NCBI GenBank assembly: GCA_963989245.1
Contig: OZ022345.1
Location: 33,015,295 to 33,079,294 of the forward strand
Direction: 5' to 3'
Source: Nansenia antarctica
Taxonomy: Eukaryota; Chordata; Actinopteri; Argentiniformes; Microstomatidae
Length of the DNA: 64,000 nucleotides
The translations under genes were made by a program, and so were the position numbers. How positions within the stretch are numbered: the first letter of the stretch is position 1; each line of letters opens with the position of its first letter. Under the pieces are notes generated by a model. It did not search any database. It had not been told where the DNA came from and worked only from the letters and a program-made list of their open reading frames with translations. Shown here piece after piece: positions 54,991-64,000 of the stretch.

Positions 54991-55916
54991 TCTTTCAAGT
55001 AATACCGTATAAAAAGTGATGGCGACGACCAAGACGCCGCCACACATATCTCCTCCACTCCCACTCCCCTGAGAATGGCCACTGATGTGGCCATGCCCCT
55101 GGTGGAATGAGCCCGAATGCCAGTCGGCACGGGCTGCCCCTTCGATTCGGCTAATAGCCTCGCAAATCCAAAGGGACAGCCTCTGCTTCGAGAGTGGTGT
55201 CCCGGCTTTCTGTCCGCCATAGCAGATCAGAAGCCGGGGAGAAGATCTCAGTCCTGCCGTGCGCTTCACATATTGTGCCAACGCGCGCACCGGACAATAC
55301 AATGTAAAACGCCTCTCCCTCTCTCCGTCGTGAGGAGGAGGGAAAAAAAGGCGCTCAGAGCACAGCTCTGAACCCTAAAAACCCACGATTAACCGTAGGG
55401 ATAAAAGCCGGGTTAGGGCGTAATACAGCTTTTGTTTCGTCATCAGATATGATCAAACAATCTGCCCGTGACGAGAGAGCGCACAAATCACTCACTCGCT
55501 CAGCTGTAGTCAAGGCGAGAAGTAGACTCGTCTTGAGAGACAATAAAACGCAACGACACAGTGACAATGGGTTCGAATGGGGGCACGCACAGCGCCTCTA
55601 ACACAATCGACAGGTCCCATTTTGGCATTAGAGTCCTATGAGGGCGTCTAAGCCTACACACTCCAGTCAAAAAACGCTTAACCAGCGAATGACTGAAAAA
55701 CCAGTGTCGTTGTCGCAAAACCCTCATGACAAGCTGAGATGGCAGCCGCGAAAACTTTAATAGTTCCCGCCGCCAATCCCTTGTCAACAGCGACTGTAAG
55801 AAGCACAAGAACGTTTCGACCCGACAACAGACAGGGTCAACGTCCTGTCCCTCACACCACTGTGTAAACTCGCCAGCGCGCCGCATATCCCTTTGCAGTG
55901 GATTGCGCACGCGCAC
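54939..55916 (-). pseudogene. DIRS tyrosine recombinase (frameshifted)
   Basis: Pieces in three frames together cover the enzyme: 55916-55560 (FTQWCEGQDVDPVCCRVETF, SAM-like N-domain), 55555-55360 with LLLALTTAERVSDLCALS (catalytic Arg I), then 55302-55150 and 55220-54939 with IRAHSTRGMATS (His-x-x-Arg) and FIRYYLKD (nucleophile Tyr). At least two frameshifts (about 55550 and 55190) and a stop make it a pseudogene. It catalyses circle integration in active DIRS elements. Confidence 0.85.
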
Positions 55917-56189
55917 TCTGAATGGTCTGAATGACCGCGTCTGTCAGACCCCTGCGTTCTAACAATCCCTCTCAGTAACCAGGCCATGAGGGGCCCCCCC
56001 TCATAGGCGGCCCCTTCACCAAGCCTCCGGCTTGAGAGAGTGCATCTTGTCGATGAGGTATGGGCCATGGGCCCTCTACCAACATCTCCATCAGTTCCGG
56101 AAACCACGGGGCTCCGGGACGGTCCGGGGCTACAAGAATTAACTCTAGCCTCTCTGACCTCACTCGTGCCAACAGTGGGAGGATAGATG

Positions 56190-57633
56190 TCAGGGGTGGG
56201 AACGCGTATAACAGGACCCTCGGCCATGGGTGGTGTGCGAATGTATCGACTCCCAATGGCGGGTTGTCCTGTTCGCGCAGTGAGAACCAAAGGTGACACT
56301 GCGCATTCGTGACGCAAACAGAACCACTTCTGCTTGCCCGAACCGTGCCCAAATCAGCAACACAATGGAGGGTGTTAACCTCCAGTCGTCGTCCCTCGGG
56401 CCTCCCCGTGATAACAGATCTGCTCCTTCATTGAGCAGACCTGGAATGTGGAGAGCTTTCAGCGAACTCAGGCGACTCCGCGCGCGATGACGCGCGGGTC
56501 TCTCCAGTAGCTCAGGTCGGTTTTGACCGATCTCTGTATTACAATCAACTTGCGACGGCATCTCACTGGAACCAGTCGCAGTCGTGCGAACCGCCTCTGC
56601 AGTCTGCGCATGTGCAACAGGCCTAAGGGGACCACTACATGGGCTGCAGACATCAGTCCTAGTAAGGACATCCTTGACAGAACGGTGATTGTATTTGTCA
56701 CTCGACACACCCGGAGAGCTGACGTCAGTGTCGCTCTCCGTGGTGCCGATAAACTGGCCCTCATCTCGGCAGTATCCAACTGAATGCCTAGATAGGAAAA
56801 CTGTTGAGCCGGCCACGGAGCACTCTCTGTCCAGTTTACAGCTAACCCCAGCTGAGTGAGGTGCTGCACCAGTGAGGTTGCGTCCCGAATGGCTCGATTT
56901 GGGCATTGGGCCAAGACCAGTAGGTCGTCGAGATATGCTAATATGCGTATCTCGTTTCGCCTCAGTGGTTCGAGTGCTGTCTGCACGCATTTGGAGAAAA
57001 AACGAGGAGCAAGCGCGTACCCGAAGGGCAGGCGCGTGTACTCGTAAACCTTCCCTTGGAAAGCAAAACGTAGGAATTTCCTGTGCCACTCTGTGATTGG
57101 CACACGAAATACGCGACCCTCAGGTATCTACGAAAGGGGCATTTCGCCACTCTCTCGTTGAGGACCCTGAAATCTAGTATGGGTCTCATATCTCCCGAAT
57201 TCTTTGGGACAAGGAAATACGGGGAGTACCATCTCATGTCCCACTGGTCCCTCAGAACCAATGTCACTGCGCCCTTTGTTAGGAGATTCGTAATCTCCTC
57301 CTGGAGCGCACGTGTCTTTATCGGGCAGGACAAAAAACAGTCTCTCTCACGCCCCTGAAGGGCGGAGGAGGCTGAATGAACTGTAGTGCATATCCCCTCC
57401 TCAATGTCCTGTCTAGCCAGCCCGACAGAATACCTGTCCCTTCTAGTCATTCTGCATAACGCAACGACAGCGGCTGGACCGTCTGTTGTGGTGCAGTCGA
57501 CAGAAAGAAACTTGAATTTCTGTATGACCCCAGCTGCCGCTGCCCACCGAGGAGGTAAAGGTGGGGCCCAAGGTGGGGTCCTTTCGAAAAGGATGGGCTG
57601 CCGTCTGTAAAGAGTGTTTGTTATGTGTAACAA
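56190..57633 (-). pseudogene. DIRS reverse transcriptase / RNase H (frameshifted)
   Basis: 57420-57100 carries the RT fingers (LLTKGAVTLVL, YSPYFLVPKNSGDMRPILDF, RVLNE). After a frameshift near 57110 the frame 57103-56468 carries FLRFAFQGKVYEYTRLPFGY, ILAYLDDLLVLAQ (YLDD catalytic motif) and FSYLGIQLDT. After another near 56480, the frame to 56190 carries the RNase H end: SSLKALHIPGLLNEGADLLS (with the late catalytic Asp) and LFASR. Three lesions at least; the motifs themselves are intact. Confidence 0.88.
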
Positions 57634-59345
57634 TGCTCTTTATTGATGCAGGTTTATTATGCCTGATAATCAAAGAACCGGCCGCACGCTCATGAGCTGG
57701 GCCAGGTCTTGATAGACATGGAGGGGTTTTTGATGTAAATAACGGTCCCTCTATACGGCTACATACAGGGGTGTTTAACCCGCTACGTGTCGTGATAGGG
57801 GTAAGTCCGTTAGGCAGAGAGCTGGCCACACGCCGGTAAGCTGGGCCAGTCTCCGGTTTGTTTCTAACCGGTAGCGAGTCGACCACACTCTGACAAGGCA
57901 GGTCCATCTCCGCTCTGGTAGATAACGGTCCCTCTATACGGCTACAGACAGGGGTGTTTAACCCGCCTCGTGTTGTGATAGGGGTAAGTCCGCTAGGCAG
58001 AGAGCTGGCCACACGCCGGTAAGCTGGGCCAGTCTCCGCCTTGTTTCTAACCGGTAGCGATTCGACCACACTCTGACAAGGCAGGTGGGTCTCCGCTCTG
58101 GTAGATACCATGGAAAAACCTCCTTAGGGATGGTTTGCCGTCTGTAAAGAGTGTTTGTTTTGAGTAACAATGCCCTTTATCGACGTAGGTTTATTATGCC
58201 TGATAACCAAAAAAACGGCCGCACGCTCATGAGCTGGGCCAGGTCTTGATAGACATGGAGGAGTTTTTGATGTAAATAACGGTCCCTCCATACGGCTACA
58301 GACAGGGGTGTTTAACCCCCTTTGTGTCGTGATAGGGGTTAGTCCGCTAGGCAGAGAGCTGGCCACACGCTGGTAAGCTGGGCTAGTCTCCGCTTTGTTT
58401 CTAACCGGTAGCGATTGGACCACGCCCCGACAAGGCAGGCGGGTCTCCGCTCTGGTAGATAACATGGGAAAATCACCTTTACTGAAAAAGTAAGGTGGGG
58501 ATTTTCCTTCCTTTGCCTCTTTATGAGGTAGCAGCCATGAAGAGGAAACCGGTGGTGGGGTCATTACCGACCCCTCCGCCAGTGAAACCGGGTCACGCTG
58601 CCGTGGGGGCCGTAGCGGGCCCTCCCAGTGGTCAGCGGCGGGGGCTGGGGATGCCGAGTGGGGCATCCCCAGCGAGCTGGCCACACGCCGGTAAGCTGGG
58701 CCAGTCTCCGCCTTGTTTCTAACCGGTAGCGATTCGACCACACTCTGACAAGGCAGGTGGGTCTCCGCTCTGGTAGATACCATGGAAAATCCTCCTTAGG
58801 GATGGTTTGCCGTCTGTAAAGAGTGTTTGTTTTGAGTAACAATGCCCTTTATCGACGTAGGTTTATTATGCCTGATAACCAAAAAACCGTCCGCACGCTC
58901 ATGAGCTGGGCCAGGTCTTGATAGACATGGAGGAGTTTTTGATGTAAATAACGGTCCCTCCATACGGCTACAGACAGGGGTGTTTAACCCCCTTTGTGTC
59001 GTGATAGGGGTTAGTCCGCTAGGCAGAGAGCTGGCCACACGCTGGTAAGCTGGGCTAGTCTCCGCTTTGTTTCTAACCTGTAGCGATTGGACCACGCCCT
59101 GACAAGGCAGGCGGGTCTCCGCTCTGGTAGATAACATGGGAAAATCACCTTTACTGAAAAAGTAAGGTGGGGATTTTCCTTCCTTTGCCTCTTTATGAGG
59201 TAGCAGCCATGAAGAGGAAACCGGTGGTGGGGTCATTACCGACCCCTCCGCCAGTGAAACCGGGTCACGCTGCCGTGGGGGGCCGTAGCGGGCCCTCCCA
59301 GTGGTCAGCGGCGGGGGCTGGGGATGCCGAGTGGGGCATGGCTCT
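57593..59345. repeat. Large tandem duplication between DIRS gag and RT
   Basis: A block beginning GCCGTCTGTAAAGAGTGTTT is present three times (57600, 58139, 58811). The second and third units (58128-58799 and 58800 to about 59340) are nearly identical. An inner 183-bp unit (GGTCCCTCTATACGGCTACA) is also doubled at 57743 and 57926. The long open frames here are repeated copies of the gag-RT linker. Confidence 0.88.
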
Positions 59346-59408
59346 GTCGGTAGAGGTGGAGCCAGTGCCGCATCACGCCGAAAACTCTGTTTCGCAGCCG
59401 TTGACGGC

Positions 59409-60113
59409 CTAGTCGTCACCACGGCGGAAGAAGAAGAGGTGGACCAGGTACATCGTCGCGGCACTGAGCTTGCTCAGAAGCTCCGCCTCTGCTGCAGACA
59501 GACCGTTGGGTCGGTCTGTGGTGATTTTCGCAATGGCGGCGTTAAACACGGCGATGTTATTCGCCGCCGCCGCCGCCGCCTGCGCACCGAGCTCATCAGA
59601 GCTTTCTGATTCTGACACCGGCACCGACCACTCAGCTGGGTGAGGGCGGCGTGATGTCAGGGCCGGCTGAGCGGGCGGGACCATCCCTACTTGGGGAGGT
59701 GCCTGCCCAGAACGCCGCTCTGCGGCCTGTCCGGACGCATCATCGGCAGAGCTATTCGAGTCGGATAGCATCCCCGAGATAGCGCCCGCCAGGGGAACGC
59801 TCTCCTTGAACCAGGCCATCCCCTTTCGCCTTTCCGCGACGGAAAGGAGGTGGAAGGGGAGGCAGCTGGGGGAGGGGACCAACGCCGCCTCGGCATGTTC
59901 GGGGCCGAGGCAGACGTGGCAGAAGTCGTGCATGTCCTCCGCTGCTAGGAAATCGCAGCGGCAGGTGTCCCGGAGGAACTTCTTCGTGGTCGGCGGCGGA
60001 CGATCCATCGCTGAAGGGAAAAGTCTCCTCCGCTGAAAAGTGTCCTCCGCTGCTTGGAAGTCGCAGCGGCAGGCGTCCCGGAGGAACTTCTCCATAGGCG
60101 GCGGACGATCCAT
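59409..60113 (-). pseudogene. DIRS gag-like ORF
   Basis: A 234-codon frame opens with a duplicated segment (MDRPPP...KFLRD(A/T)CRCDF twice, from a 90-bp tandem repeat at about 59940-60110) and contains DMHDFCHVCLGPEHAEAAL, a Cys/His cluster typical of DIRS gag, then an acidic and an alanine-rich stretch. It is the first gene after the right ITR on the minus strand. The frame ends at 59409 where the tandem duplication begins, so the C-terminus is probably not original. Confidence 0.7.
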
Positions 60114-60189
60114 ATCTTGAAGGGAAAAGTCTGGCGGGTTCTCCAGTCTTAGTAGTCGTCCTTCTCAGTCTTCAGATATAAACCTGTGC

Positions 60190-60344
60190 TGAACTTTTTG
60201 GGAGAATGATGGAGCGAAGTACGCCCCTTTATATAGCACCCCAGGCGGGCGCAGGCATTGAAAAATTCAGTCATTGGCTACTTTAGGTAGCGGGTAAACC
60301 AATAGGAGCAGAGCTCCCCTATGGGGCGGAGCTCCACGATATAG
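60190..60344. repeat. DIRS inverted terminal repeat, right
   Basis: It is the reverse complement of the left ITR over about 140 bp, with one internal mismatch seen (GCGGGCGCAGG against GCGTCCGCCTG complement) before diverging in the last 40 bp. It contains the complementary TATATAG box just upstream of gag on the minus strand, so it is the likely promoter. Confidence 0.92.
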
Positions 60345-60689
60345 AACTGTCGAGATGAGATGCGCGAGATTTCTTCTCTCGAATCAAACTTCTATAGAAA
60401 ACCTGGATTCCGCGGGCATAAAGTTGCCTCAGGAATTAATTAAAACTGCCCCGCTGAGCCTGTGGGGGGGGGCCTCAGGATTTATTTTATTTTATTTCCA
60501 GAAGCAGGCTGTTCCAGAAGTGAGGACCAGAGACACTAAATGGCCAGGCCTCGTGGGGTCGATTTGGGATGGATGGGGTAATCCTTTCTTTGAACTGGCT
60601 CCTACTGTAAATGAAACATGGGCTGGGCCTACTTAGCGGGGCACCATTTTGTGGTCAGATACAAGAAATATATGATGTAGAACATTAGA

Positions 60690-60893
60690 TTACCGTAGCC
60701 ACCATGCTTTAAATATCTGTATTTTTTGTCTTTTAGAGAGCTCCATAATGATGTTATATTCTTGACTTCTCCCATGGTTTGAATGTGCACGTTGACGACG
60801 CTTTGGCAGTGGATCCCAGTAGTGGTTCCAGTTTCCAAATCTGTCTGCCCGAAATCCATAAACATTCACCTGAAAATATAAAAGGAGGGCTTC

Positions 60894-60952
<59 letters not shown>

Positions 60953-61612
60953 TAATAACTTAAATCTATATAGCGCCTTTCACAGACCCATGGTCGATTT
61001 ACAAGGGAATGGGACAAACAGAACAGAGCCAGAGAGACAAACACACAAAACAAGAAACAGTGAAACAGCTACTACAGGTTGAATGCAATGGTGAATAGGT
61101 GGGTTTTAAGGGCAGTTTTGTCCAGGGTTGGAGAGTCGCGGATATCCTTGGGTAGAGAGTTCCAGAGGGTGGGGGCTGCCACACTGACGGTTCTGTACCC
61201 AAGGTCCGGAGTTTTATTATATGGATCTAGATTTATCATATAGATCTATATACACTAGAGAAACTGAATAGGGGGATGGAGAGGAGGGACAGTTAAGGTG
61301 TAGCCGGAAGAGATGGGTCTTCAGTCTCCAGAGGAAGATAAGGAGTGATTAGTCAGTGATTTGCTGACTGCTGCTTGGTGTCAGTGTTGTTCTATTCCCA
61401 GTGCAGGTTGGATACATTACCTTATTGAGCTGAGCTGGACATATACATATTACTGGCAGAACATTGTTACTGTTATAGAAAGGAAGGCTTACCTCATCAC
61501 ATATGTGTATGGCAAATATCAGTGTCATGAATCCAGTGGATGGATATCGGCCATGTTTTTCAAGCCAAACCTCATGAACATATTTCATGAAAGAAGGATT
61601 CAGGACCATTGC
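60690..61612 (-). CDS. st3gal1/2-like: Alpha-2,3-sialyltransferase, last two exons (partial)
   Basis: Minus-strand exons 61612-61493 (40 codons) and 60869-60690 (59 codons plus TAA) have GT-AG borders and phase 0 at the junction. The product is a GT29 Golgi enzyme that transfers sialic acid from CMP-Neu5Ac to terminal galactose. The first exon has NPSFMKYVHEVWLEKHGRYP and STGFMTLIFAIHICDEV, the start of sialylmotif S. The second continues VNVYGFRADRFGNWNHYWD (end of motif S and motif III, HYWD) and HSNHGRSQE, with His and Glu at motif VS spacing, ending WWLR. The HGRYPSTG and GNW-HYW pattern resembles ST3GAL1/2 most. Upstream exons (motif L and membrane anchor) are not in the window. Both exons are open, so the gene looks functional; paralogue uncertain. 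Confidence 0.87.
60895..61210. repeat. (TAA)n microsatellite and dispersed repeat in the sialyltransferase intron
   Basis: About 60 bp of ATA repeat is followed by ATCTATATAGCGCCTTTCAC and GTGGGTTTTAAGGGCAGTTT, GTAGAGAGTTCCAGAGGGTG, a common fish repeat. Confidence 0.7.
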
Positions 61613-61779
61613 CTGCATGAATTATGAATTACATAGTTATCTTAATCAGTGTAGTTATGTCACAGACAATATATCCACCCTAAAATGTCTGTGGATGTGC
61701 ACAACATGAGAATCATGGACATACATGTTGCATAAACATGGAGAACATTCAGCGCCCTGAATAAGTTATGGGACAGTGA

Positions 61780-62534
61780 GGAAAGCAGTACGAACAGTGC
61801 CGTGGGCTCGGAGGATATTCTCAAAGCCATCCTCGACATGAAAGCTGAATTCTCCGGTAAACTTGAAAAAGTTCTGTCTGTAATGGACAATATCAGCAGA
61901 GAAGTCAAAGAGTGTGCTGGCCGAGTCTCACAGGCGGAACTACGCATTTCGGAGACCGAGGACAACATCGGAACCCTGAACGCAACTACCAGCGCTCTGG
62001 AAGAAAAAGTTATTAGGCTCACCTCCAAACTAGTTGATCTAGAAGGCCGCAGTCGGAGATCGAACCTGAGGCTGGTCCACCTCCCGGAGGGTGCGGAGGG
62101 AAAAGATGCTTGCTCATTTTTGGAGCAGTGGATTCCCGACGCCCTGGATATGGGGTCACTACGCTTTCCTCTGATCATCGAGAGAGCTCACCGAATCTCT
62201 GGCCCAAGGTCCAATCCCGACGCACCACCGAGGGCTCTGATAATGAAATTCCTAAACTACAAGGATAAGGAGCGCGTCGCGAATGCAGCCAGTTCTCTAC
62301 AAGAATCAGCACGTTATGTTTTTCACAGATCTACCCATGGAAGTTCATAAACAGCAGAAGCGATTTGACGGCGTTAAACTGCGGCTACGGGCCAAGGCTA
62401 TCCGATATGGAATAATCTTCCCGGCGCGCCTGAGGATAACCCACAACGACCGTTCATATGTGTTTGAAACACCGACAGAGGTAGAGCATTTTTTGGAGAC
62501 ACTAAGCAATGATGGAGTAGCAGAACAACGATGA
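61780..62534 (+). pseudogene. L1/Tx1-type LINE ORF1 (frameshifted)
   Basis: The first frame (to 62350) has a coiled-coil heptad region (VLSVMDNISREVKECAGRVS, ISETEDNIGTLNATTSALEE) and the RRM-like start GRSRRSNLRLVHLPEGAEG, then IIERAHRISG. After a frameshift near 62300 the frame 62283-62534 supplies the C-terminal domain (FFTDLPMEVHKQQKRFDG, RYGIIFPARLRI). ORF1p is a trimeric RNA-binding chaperone in active elements. No in-frame ATG is evident upstream, and no ORF2 follows. Confidence 0.82.
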
Positions 62535-63060
62535 ACAACGCACAGTAAGACTCTTTTTTTCCCCTTTTCCTGTGTGTGTACGTCAGATCAAGACTGATCT
62601 CCTTTGACTTTGTTTGAAGAGGAAAGTTATGGCTGGAAGTATATTTCCATATTTTTTTGTTGTAAACATCTGACTTTTTTCAAACGCCTAACTCTTAGCC
62701 TATTTCAACACGGCGAATAATAACGATTTATGCCGGCTTTGTTTGAAGAGGAAAGCGACGTCTAGAACACTACCTCCATCCCCTTTTTTTTAAACGTATT
62801 TGTATTTCTTATTTGTGTGTGTGTGTGTTCTAGACACCTGTCCTTTTTTTCACAACGTTTAGCTGTACGGGACTATATGAACACGGCGAACAATGTAAGA
62901 TCTTGGCTTGAATTATTTCTATGAAATTGGTCCTTGTTTAAAATGATATGCTACGCTTTCGTTTAATGCATAGACGATGAAATGTATGATATATACTTGT
63001 TTTGTTTCATTTGCTCACTATGCTTGGGCTGTCATTAAAGTGAGAATAGAACTATGTACT
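62535..63060 (+). other. LINE inter-ORF or 3' region with duplicated segment
   Basis: TTTGTTTGAAGAGGAAAG occurs at about 62608 and 62740, and ACACGGCGAA occurs at about 62710 and 62881, so a unit of about 135 bp is diverged-duplicated. T-rich runs separate the units. No RT follows. Confidence 0.45.
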
Positions 63061-63134
63061 TGTGGCGGGGCTGAAGATGTATAGAGGGTGTACAGAGAGG
63101 ACAGAACCGCTGTACACGGAGGTGTCGTCGACAA

Positions 63135-63268
63135 GGGGGGAGGGGGCGTGTCTGCTAGAGACATCGGGGGGAGAGGGCGTGTCTGCTAGAGACATCGGGG
63201 GGAGGGGGCGTGTCTGCTAGAGACATCGGGGGAGAGGGCGTGTCTGCTAGAGACATCGGGGGGAGGGA
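63135..63268. repeat. Minisatellite, four copies of about 33 bp
   Basis: Units GGGCGTGTCTGCTAGAGACA plus TCGGGGGGAGA(G/-). Confidence 0.93.
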
Positions 63269-63737
63269 AAGTGTTGATAATTTTATACTTAAGTAGGAGT
63301 TCTTTCGGTAGGTTTTTGTTGTTTTTTCTTGTCTATCGGATAGTTGCCAGAGTAGTTAGTGAGTCGCGAGCGACTATCGAGAGCTGAGATGCAGGGGTGG
63401 ATAGTTCTTCCCCTCATTTCTCTATCTGTTGTTTTGTCTTCTGATGATTTTCAAAAATGAGGAAAAGTTCTGAGCAAAGATTAAGACTGTTTATTCAAAA
63501 AAGTCAGCAATCAGGTCATCACAGGATCAGGTCATCACACAAGGCATCACGGTGGGGGTTTCCGAGGACAAAGAGAATGATCCTTGTGTCTCTTCAAGTT
63601 TTATACCTCCCCAGCTCACCTTTGAGCCAACCACATCACAGTATCAGTTCAATCCTTGTTTCATAGTTCTTGGCCAATGATGACCCTTCCTCCTCAGCCT
63701 TTGCCCTAATAAGGAGCTGATCGATCGTTCCTCAACC

Positions 63738-63812
63738 TCTGTGTGTGTGTGTGTGTGTATGTGTGTGCGCGTGCGTGTGCGTGCCTGTGTGTGTGTGTGT
63801 GTGTGTGTGTGT
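63738..63812. repeat. (TG)n with (TGCG) variants
   Basis: Pure TG at both ends with GTGCGCGTGCG in the middle. Confidence 0.97.
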
Positions 63813-63879
63813 TTGACCATGTGGTCTGTCGTAAGACCCCCTTGTTTCAGAGAAAGGGAGCGGTCAGGCAAGTATTGCA

Positions 63880-63945
63880 AGTATTTACAAGAAAGTTGCC
63901 TTGAGACAAGGCGTCTGCCAAATGCCAACAATGTAAATGTAAATA
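63880..63945 (+). repeat. SINE/LINE tail fragment
   Basis: CAAGGCGTCTGCCAAATGCC followed by AATGTAAATGTAAAT is the shared fish SINE/LINE 3' tail. Confidence 0.6.
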
Positions 63946-64000
63946 TTACAAAGCCTTATACAAATTCATGGTATGTGTGTGTTTCAAGTAATTTAAACTT

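Larger units (their letters stand above)
51011..60344 (-). mobile_element. DIRS1-type tyrosine-recombinase retrotransposon, 9.3 kb
   Basis: Inverted terminal repeats at 51011-51182 and 60190-60344, internal complementary region at 51231-51335, and gag, RT, RNase H and tyrosine recombinase genes in that order on the minus strand define a DIRS element. AAC stands at both borders (51008-51010, 60345-60347) and GTT, its complement, lies at the centre of the internal complementary region, as expected for integration of a circular intermediate by trinucleotide recombination. The element is inactive: several frameshifts, internal duplications and a 2.9-kb hAT insertion. Confidence 0.93.

Noticed and set aside
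57443..59464. Three 219-222-codon minus frames as separate proteins
   Set aside because: They are copies of the duplicated DIRS gag-RT linker with no domain of their own.

Overview
The window is nuclear DNA of a vertebrate, almost certainly a ray-finned (teleost) fish. The evidence is spliced vertebrate genes with long introns, fish-type tRNA-derived SINEs and L2-like LINEs with (ATTC)n tails, several hAT transposons, Tc1 fossils, a DIRS-type tyrosine-recombinase retrotransposon, and very many micro- and minisatellites. There are no prokaryotic operons, CRISPR arrays, rRNA or intact tRNA genes. Most long open frames are transposon remnants or read through stop-free tandem repeats.

Three host genes can be built from splice signals and frame continuity. 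(1) A 7-exon plus-strand gene at 11576-19134 encodes about 304 residues: an N-terminal CxxC-x10-CxxC zinc ribbon, a four-copy acidic repeat, and a C-terminal chromodomain split over three exons. (2) A 10-exon plus-strand gene at 24597-39978 encodes a 479-residue type II membrane beta-1,4-N-acetylgalactosaminyltransferase, closest to B4GALNT2 as I remember the family. (3) The last two coding exons of a minus-strand alpha-2,3-sialyltransferase of the ST3GAL1/2 type lie at 60690-61612; the rest is outside the window. Genes 2 and 3 encode enzymes of successive steps (sialylation of galactose, then GalNAc addition next to the sialic acid), so the pair could be a small glycan-capping neighbourhood.

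Layout. 1-5 kb: 30-bp minisatellite and a decayed ZMYM1-like hAT (minus). 6-11 kb: tandem arrays, a LINE scrap, a Tc1 fossil and a polypurine tract. 11.5-19.2 kb: chromodomain gene, with SINEs and a foldback repeat carrying telomere-like units in its introns. 20-24 kb: repeats without a gene. 24.6-40 kb: the GalNAc-transferase gene; one intron holds a twin-primed LINE, a MITE, and a LINE containing a non-autonomous hAT that itself contains an intact hAT with a 608-codon transposase. 40-47 kb: LINE fragment, TAG microsatellite and G-rich minisatellite. 47-60.4 kb: two copies of a Harbinger-like repeat, one split by a 2.3-kb hAT, the other by a 9.3-kb DIRS element which in turn carries a 2.9-kb hAT. 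60.7-64 kb: sialyltransferase exons, an L1/Tx1 ORF1 remnant and simple repeats.

Exact 8-bp target duplications (four hATs), a 7-bp duplication (twin-primed LINE) and AAC trinucleotides plus an internal complementary region (DIRS) allow the nesting order to be read from the sequence. All gene names rest on motif recognition by eye; no database search was run.
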